Of a stretch of 56,285 nucleotides of DNA, positions 52,601 to 56,285 are shown piece after piece. The first letter of the stretch is position 1. Each line of letters begins with the position of its first letter. Made by a program: the position numbers and the translations under genes. Origin of the DNA: Flavobacterium sp. AG291 (GTDB lineage: Bacteria; Bacteroidota; Bacteroidia; Flavobacteriales; Flavobacteriaceae); NCBI RefSeq assembly GCF_003350375.1, contig NZ_QQAR01000002.1:358397-414681 (forward strand), read 5' to 3'. The notes under the pieces were generated by a model. It did no database searches. It was not told the DNA's origin and worked only from the letters and a program-made list of their open reading frames with translations.

Positions 52601-52713
52601 GGAATATTTTTATAGCTTATAATACCTGCAATAACTACCAAACCTACCCAAAAAAAGGTAAACAGCTTATTGCGTAGGGAAAACCCTATTATGCCTTTAA
52701 TTAACTTGTTCAT
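49612..52713 (-). CDS. Heavy-metal efflux RND transporter (CusA/CzcA family)
   Basis: This 1033-residue HME-type RND protein carries the signature LGAVDFGIIIDGAVVMVEG of helix 4, with the acidic residues typical of metal pumps. Both repeats, with their first helices and periplasmic loops, are complete (PVEAFPDVTNTQIIIVTQWPG split near the start; GVGFIALLGICIQNGVILVSE near the end). It drives metal ions such as Cu, Ag, Zn, Cd or Co out with protons. The metal cannot be read. Adaptor and channel genes are directly upstream. Confidence 0.95.
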   Translation of the reverse strand: MNKLIKGIIGFSLRNKLFTFFWVGLVVIAGIISYKNIPVEAFPDVTNTQIIIVTQWPGRSAEEVERFVTSPVEIAMNSVQKKENVRSVTMFGLSVIKIIFDDDVDDFFARQQVNNQLKNVQLPDDVDPEVQPPYGPTGEIFRYTLNSKEKDTRELLTIQNWVIDRQLRAVPGIADVVAFGGREKTYEVEIDPILLQKYELTSPEVYEAISKANVNVGGDIIEKNGQAYVVRGVGLLDSRADIENTIVAQSEGNPILIKNIAKVTESNIPRVGQAGLNGNDDVVEGIVVMRKNENPSEVLARLKEKIAYVQENVLPKDVKMETFYDRDRLMEYCTHTVTHNLVEGIILVTVIVFLFMADWRTTVIVSIIIPLALLFAFLCLKLKGMSANLLSLGAVDFGIIIDGAVVMVEGLFVTLDQLQHKIGAERYNKLSKLGLIRKSGTKLGIAIFFSKLIIISALLPIFSFEKVEGKMFSPLAWTLGFALLGALIFTLTLVPVLCSILLNKNVKEKHNVFVEFFNKIVAKGLNVTFKNKKISIIISMVILGLTLFSTRFLGSEFLPPLNEGALWVTAELPISNSLTESVKMAKIIRKELKEFPEVDDVLSQTGRSNDGTDPNGFGFLQFQVDLKPKDEWKRGVTQDELIEEMNHKLSRYQGITWNYSQPVVDNVAEAVAGFKASNAVKIYGDDLETLDKLANEVMEKIKHVEGVKDVGVLRNLGQPGISVKFDEEKMALYGVQKQDAQSIIEMAIGGKTATQKYEGEKKFDIRLRYQKDYRKDEQDIMNLMVPTLRGTKVPLKEIAELTTETGPALIYRDNTKRFIGVKFSVRDRDLGSTIADAQAKVKTLKVPEGYSVGWTGEYENQIRASAKLAQVVPISLVLIFVLLFIMFANIKDSLLVLVNVPFAVIGGILALHVTGINFGISAGVGFIALLGICIQNGVILVSEFHSNLKMKMSLTDAIINGVKTRTRPVIMTALMAAIGLLPAALSTGIGSESQKPLAVSIIGGLVTATVFTLLVFPNFFYWAMRKKHQNLME

Positions 52714-52723
52714 GCTGTTTTAT

Positions 52724-53815
52724 TTAGTCGTTTATAGCGTCGTATATAAGTAAATTGCCTTTCACAATTACCTTCTCTCCTTCCTTCAATCCGCCTTTAA
52801 GATATGTCTTATCTTCAAGAGTCCTGTAAATACTAACCTCTCGTGTTTCCACATCATCTTTCGACTTATAAACCATCACAAAATTTTTATTTTTATCAAA
52901 CACTACAGCTGCCGATGGTACAGCTATATATTTATCATTATCCAAATAATGTACGGTAACCGTCGCATTCATCTCCGGTTTAAGTGAACCATCACTATTA
53001 GGAACTTTTATAAGCGCTTTAGCCGCTCTTGTCTGAGGATCAATAACATTAAAAATCTTATCTATTTTACCCGTTATTTTCCTGTCTGGATAAGCAATCG
53101 TCTGGATGCTCACATCCTGCCCTTGTTTTATCCTTCCAAGATCGCTTTCATTTACATTTGCCAAAACCCAGACATTATCAAGTTTTGCAATAGTGAAAAC
53201 AGCTTCATCCCTGTTATTGCTAAGCATCTCATTAGGACTGATATCTTTAGCTACCACATATCCGCTTATAGGTGCATACATATTATAAACAGATCCACTC
53301 TTTAAACGATAGATCTTATTTACCTCTGTCATTCTTTCCTTTTCAGCACGAGCTTTTTCAAGCTCTTTTTTAGCCATTACCAGATCTTTTTCAGACGCTA
53401 GTTTCCCGTCATACATATCTTTAACACTTTGCAGGTTACGTTCTGCTATACTAACATCGGCATCGGCATCACTGGTCTGGCTCTGAAATCCTGCCACCTC
53501 ACTACTCTGAATACTGGCAAGCAACTGTCCTTGTTTAACATAATCGCCAAGTTCAGCTTTAATGGTAAGTACGCTTCCTCCAACAACAGGAAACACCTGT
53601 GCCATATTGTTGTTTTCTGCAGTTACCTTACCAAACAGCCTAATTTCATTTTGAGCATCTTCCATCTTAGCATCAGCAAAAGTGCTTGTATTAAACATGG
53701 TTTGACTCATCACAAACTTTTTCTTCTCATCTGCAGGAGCTTCTTCCTTTTTTGAACAGCTTACAAATGCTGTAGTAAATATTATTATTGGGTATATATA
53801 TTTAAATGCTTTCAT
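52724..53815 (-). CDS. CusB/CzcB-type periplasmic adaptor lipoprotein
   Basis: This 363-residue lipoprotein has a lipobox (VSC, Cys about 20). It has the HlyD plan: lipoyl half, helical hairpin (about 110-160), second lipoyl half (YNMYAPISGYVVAKDI) and a barrel. Several His and Met that would bind metal in CusB are not obvious, so the metal is uncertain. It begins 3 bases after the channel gene's stop; the RND gene follows 10 bases after its own stop. Confidence 0.93.
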   Translation of the reverse strand: MKAFKYIYPIIIFTTAFVSCSKKEEAPADEKKKFVMSQTMFNTSTFADAKMEDAQNEIRLFGKVTAENNNMAQVFPVVGGSVLTIKAELGDYVKQGQLLASIQSSEVAGFQSQTSDADADVSIAERNLQSVKDMYDGKLASEKDLVMAKKELEKARAEKERMTEVNKIYRLKSGSVYNMYAPISGYVVAKDISPNEMLSNNRDEAVFTIAKLDNVWVLANVNESDLGRIKQGQDVSIQTIAYPDRKITGKIDKIFNVIDPQTRAAKALIKVPNSDGSLKPEMNATVTVHYLDNDKYIAVPSAAVVFDKNKNFVMVYKSKDDVETREVSIYRTLEDKTYLKGGLKEGEKVIVKGNLLIYDAIND

Positions 53816-53818
53816 TTC

Positions 53819-55084
53819 TTAAAAATTGTTGGTTCCTGTTACATAATTAATCTGGGCTGCAGCAAGGGCAAGTTGTTTTTTAACCCTTTCTACTTCTGTT
53901 TGCGCTTCATTATAAGCTTCAAAAAAGTCGGCAAATTCAATCATTGAAACATTGCCTTTCTGAAAGTTTGAAGTCATCCCGTTATAAACAGAATCAAAAT
54001 CATTGTTTATAAGTAAACCAATGTGCTTGTACTCCTCTACGCTTCGGGTATAATTTTGCCATGCGGCCAAAACCTGATTCTTTATTTCAAGCTCTTTATA
54101 AGAAGCATTTGTAGTCTGTTGCTCCTGATTAACTTTTGCCGCCTGAATGTTGCCACGATTCCTGTCAAATATTGGAAGAGGTATACCAAGTCCCACATTG
54201 TACTGATTCATAAAAGCATCCCCCTGCTGGTTATAGCCACCCCTCAGTGTAATATCCGGAATAGCTGTTCTTTTCTGCAACGAAACATTAAGCTTTGCGG
54301 ATTCGATTTCCAGTTTTGCCTGATTCATATCCGGTCTGCTTTCAAGCGATTCATTTAATAGCTTATCATAAAACAAAGGCTTTCCGGCGTAAAGGTCAGC
54401 ATCACCGGCAGTATAAATAGTCTGAGTTGTAGATGTTAATCCTAAAAGAATATTCAGTTTTTGCTGTTCATCAATCAGGACTTTGCTTTCCTCTGACTTA
54501 TCATTATTAATTTTTACATATACCGATTTTAAACGAACTAAATCCTTAAGCGCAATATTATTTTTAGCTACCTGAATCTCATAACTTGTAATTAGAGATT
54601 GTAGCCTATCCAGAAGCTTATTATATTTCTCAATTACCTTTTGCTGGTGGTGAAGTGTATAAAAAGATTCCCATATCTGTAATTGAAGGGTTCGGGTCAA
54701 ATCGGTAAGTTCGGTCTCAGCAATCTTTTTATCAAGTTTAGCCATTTCAATTTCTTTACGACGTTTGCCTCCTAAAATAATAAGCTGCTCAATACCTGCT
54801 GCGAAATTTCCCCTGTTACCTGTTGGAAAATATAAATTGTCCTGAGCCTGATAAGCAATCATATCTGCCGTTACTTCAGGATTAGGATATACTTTTGATT
54901 GAATGATTGCGGCATCTGCCTTGCCAATATTATATTGTTGAGCCAACAGCATAAAGTTGTTTTTGAAGAATAGTTCTTCAGCCTGTTTTATAGTAAGCGT
55001 AACCGGCTCAGGAGTTTGTGCCATGCCTACTGTCTGGATGAACAAAATTGCTATCCAGACAAAGAATTTACTTTTAAATTCCAT
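53819..55084 (-). CDS. CzcC/CusC-type TolC family outer membrane channel
   Basis: The 421-residue precursor has a signal peptide of about 22 residues ending GMAQ. Two OEP repeats are visible, with IKQAEELFFKNNFMLLAQQYN in the first and LEIESAKLNVSLQKRTAIPD split in the second. It forms the outer membrane part of the metal efflux pump. It starts the CBA block, with the small acidic gene 140 bases upstream on the same strand. Confidence 0.93.
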   Translation of the reverse strand: MEFKSKFFVWIAILFIQTVGMAQTPEPVTLTIKQAEELFFKNNFMLLAQQYNIGKADAAIIQSKVYPNPEVTADMIAYQAQDNLYFPTGNRGNFAAGIEQLIILGGKRRKEIEMAKLDKKIAETELTDLTRTLQLQIWESFYTLHHQQKVIEKYNKLLDRLQSLITSYEIQVAKNNIALKDLVRLKSVYVKINNDKSEESKVLIDEQQKLNILLGLTSTTQTIYTAGDADLYAGKPLFYDKLLNESLESRPDMNQAKLEIESAKLNVSLQKRTAIPDITLRGGYNQQGDAFMNQYNVGLGIPLPIFDRNRGNIQAAKVNQEQQTTNASYKELEIKNQVLAAWQNYTRSVEEYKHIGLLINNDFDSVYNGMTSNFQKGNVSMIEFADFFEAYNEAQTEVERVKKQLALAAAQINYVTGTNNF

Positions 55085-55224
55085 GATAAAATTGTTTAAA
55101 TACTATATATGAATTAGTTATGCCTATTGAGGGGCAAAACATAGATATACCGGATTTACCTCAAAAATGAGCATGTAAAAATTCATCGCAATATATATTG
55201 CTATGCCGGAAAAAGTTATAGTAT

Positions 55225-55614
55225 TTAAACCTGAGGAGGTGGAGAAAATATATTCACCAATGGTGAGTTATATATTGGATTGGCATAATGAATATTTGAT
55301 TGCACAATCCTGAAATTTATTGTAGTAGGTTCACTAAAAACTAAGGCCATCTGCTCTTCAAATAACCAAATCATTTTTTTAGCCATGAATTTATGAGACA
55401 TCGGAGTTTTTGAATGATGCTCCGGTATGGCGTCGTCCATATTAAGTACATCTTCAACAACAAGCTCTACAACACTATCAATTTCATCAAAGTCTGCATC
55501 AACCTTATTGTGTTCAAAAAGCGTATGCGGGTTATCAATACTAAAGTTAAGGATGTGCAATGCCATCATTAACCATAATATTCTATGACCTATATGTACT
55601 TTATTAAACTTCAT
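55225..55614 (-). CDS. Small acidic, His-containing exported protein leading the metal efflux operon
   Basis: With the ATG at 55614 the protein has 129 residues. A promoter (-7 box 55624-55631) lies inside the longer frame. The N-terminus has one hydrophobic helix (about 11-25) that could be a signal or an anchor. Residues 39-62 are very acidic (DADFDEIDSVVELVVED split) and are followed by HHSK and MSHK, so metal binding is plausible. The end is a Pro tail (FSPPPQV). It is 140 bases upstream of the CzcC-like gene in the same direction. No family is recognised. Confidence 0.75.
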   Translation of the reverse strand: MKFNKVHIGHRILWLMMALHILNFSIDNPHTLFEHNKVDADFDEIDSVVELVVEDVLNMDDAIPEHHSKTPMSHKFMAKKMIWLFEEQMALVFSEPTTINFRIVQSNIHYANPIYNSPLVNIFSPPPQV

Positions 55615-55623
55615 TTCAATATG

Positions 55624-55657
55624 CAAACATATTATATAAAACCATACACCACACAAA
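55624..55657 (-). promoter_or_regulatory. Promoter of the metal efflux operon (-33/-7)
   Basis: On the minus strand TTTG (55654-55657), 22 bases, then TATGTTTG (55624-55631). Both elements fit. The start of transcription would be near 55618, so the leader to the ATG at 55614 is very short. Confidence 0.6.
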
Positions 55658-55704
55658 TCCTGCCAAAATTATTTTTAAAACGTCATTTTTCTATAAAAAT
55701 TATA

Positions 55705-55733
55705 AAGCCCTGTCTTTTATAAAAACAGGGCCT
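55705..55733 (-). terminator. Probable terminator of the right-edge gene
   Basis: The arms GCCCTGT (55707-55713) and ACAGGGC (55725-55731) have an 11-base loop. The A tract at 55704-55706 is short, so the U tract is weak. Confidence 0.55.
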
Positions 55734-55757
55734 TACTATAATTTTGATTATTTTATA

Positions 55758-56285
55758 TTATCTCTTCAGTGAGAAATGCGATTTAAATTCACGTATCACG
55801 GTTGTTGTTCCGTCATATTCCGGGTAGGTAACCGTAAACCAGTAGTCGGTTGCCGGTACCTGTACACCGTTGAAGGTACCATCCCATCCATCACTGTCAG
55901 GGCTGATCTGTTTGATCAGTTTGCCGTAGCGGTCGAAGATATAGATGACCGATCCTGTGTCCTGCAGCCCGATGATGTTCCAGGTATCGTGGAAGCCATC
56001 GCCATTCGGGGTGAAGAAGTTAGGGTAATCCACAATGCTCGCATCGGTGATCACAAGCTCATCACACGAGTCAGGGTTGGTATCCCTCACCCTTACCGTA
56101 TGGCTGCCCGGTGCCACATTGCTGAAGATATTGCTATCCTGCCATGGGCCGTTGTCAAGGCTGTACTGGTATACGCCATAACCTTCTACCGTTACTGTTA
56201 TGGTCTGGTTGTCGCTAAAGTAGTTGGTCACATAATAACCCCTGCCCACTTTAACGGCCGATCCGCTTTTGATCACTACTGCCGC
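55758..56285 (-). CDS. C-terminal part of a T9SS / gliding-associated cargo protein (cut by window edge)
   Basis: The visible 175 residues are open to the right edge, so the N-terminus is outside. The end is a typical gliding-motility-associated C-terminal (CHU_C) domain: NFFTPNGDGFHDTWNIIGL split, then IYIFDRYGKLI, DGWDGTFNGV, and the final strand YWFTVTYPEYDGTTTVIREFKSHFSLKR split before the stop. This domain directs export by the T9SS. The part before it is a strand-rich repeat-like region (YQYSLDNGPWQDSNIFSNV split). G+C of three sampled 60-base lines is 52-53%, against about 40% in the adjacent czc genes. Confidence 0.85.
   Translation of the reverse strand, partial: AAVVIKSGSAVKVGRGYYVTNYFSDNQTITVTVEGYGVYQYSLDNGPWQDSNIFSNVAPGSHTVRVRDTNPDSCDELVITDASIVDYPNFFTPNGDGFHDTWNIIGLQDTGSVIYIFDRYGKLIKQISPDSDGWDGTFNGVQVPATDYWFTVTYPEYDGTTTVIREFKSHFSLKR

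Noticed and set aside
1..56285. The repeat adhesin at the left edge and the T9SS cargo C-terminus at the right edge could be one gene on a circular molecule, since their frames would agree across the join.
   Set aside because: Frame agreement has a one-in-three chance and the sequences at the edges do not continue the repeat. The window is an arbitrary cut of a larger chromosome.

Overview
The window looks like chromosomal DNA of a member of the Flavobacteriaceae (Bacteroidota), probably Flavobacterium or a close relative. The coding sequence is AT-rich. Type IX secretion (T9SS) features appear at both edges and inside: SprB-type repeats, a T9SS type A sorting tail and a gliding-type C-terminal domain. 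Many starts lie just downstream of the Bacteroidota promoter pattern TAnnTTTG, in a few cases with a TTTG or TTG element about 20 bases further upstream. Shine-Dalgarno sites are not obvious. I saw no rRNA, tRNA, CRISPR array, insertion sequence or phage module.

Layout. 1-2439 is the N-terminal part of a large repeat adhesin running off the left edge. 2626-5347 holds a SnoaL-like protein, a lone AraC sensor-like domain, a full AraC regulator and two duplicated mini-lipoproteins. 5457-9403 holds a membrane-anchored patatin-like lipase, an SDR and a Crp/Fnr-type regulator. The regulator is divergent from a plus-strand cluster at 9648-13405: MhqO-like dioxygenase, MhqD-like hydrolase, small cupin-like protein, pirin, GNAT and DUF3995. 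An 18-base perfect palindrome sits between them. 13480-22158 pairs a LytS/LytTR two-component system and an alcohol dehydrogenase with a divergent TolC-RND-adaptor efflux operon whose RND subunit carries a canonical EF-hand loop.

22303-27558 is a minus-strand run of thioredoxin, rhodanese, a second LytS/LytTR pair (response regulator with a TTG start), a CPA2 antiporter and a small exported protein. 27725-38908 is mixed housekeeping and envelope content: CheY, esterase, sucC, two lipocalin-like lipoproteins (one frameshifted), lysA, a Tat-exported alkaline phosphatase, nitronate monooxygenase, a T9SS subtilase and a DMT transporter. 38964-41711 is a SAM-I riboswitch with a readable terminator/antiterminator switch, controlling a trans-sulfuration enzyme and homoserine dehydrogenase.

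41789-49549 holds DUF1684, an MFS transporter, a BlaI/M56 (BlaR-like) sensor pair behind a 20-base-periodic operator array, an unusual large methyltransferase, a thioesterase, DUF1842 and a small HEAGH zincin candidate. 49612-55614 is a CusABC/CzcCBA heavy-metal efflux operon led by a small acidic, His-containing exported protein. 55758 to the right edge is the C-terminus of a second T9SS cargo protein, with G+C near 53% against about 40% next door.

Start sites were moved inward from the longest reading frame wherever a promoter box, signal peptide or family N-terminus made the shorter start more likely.
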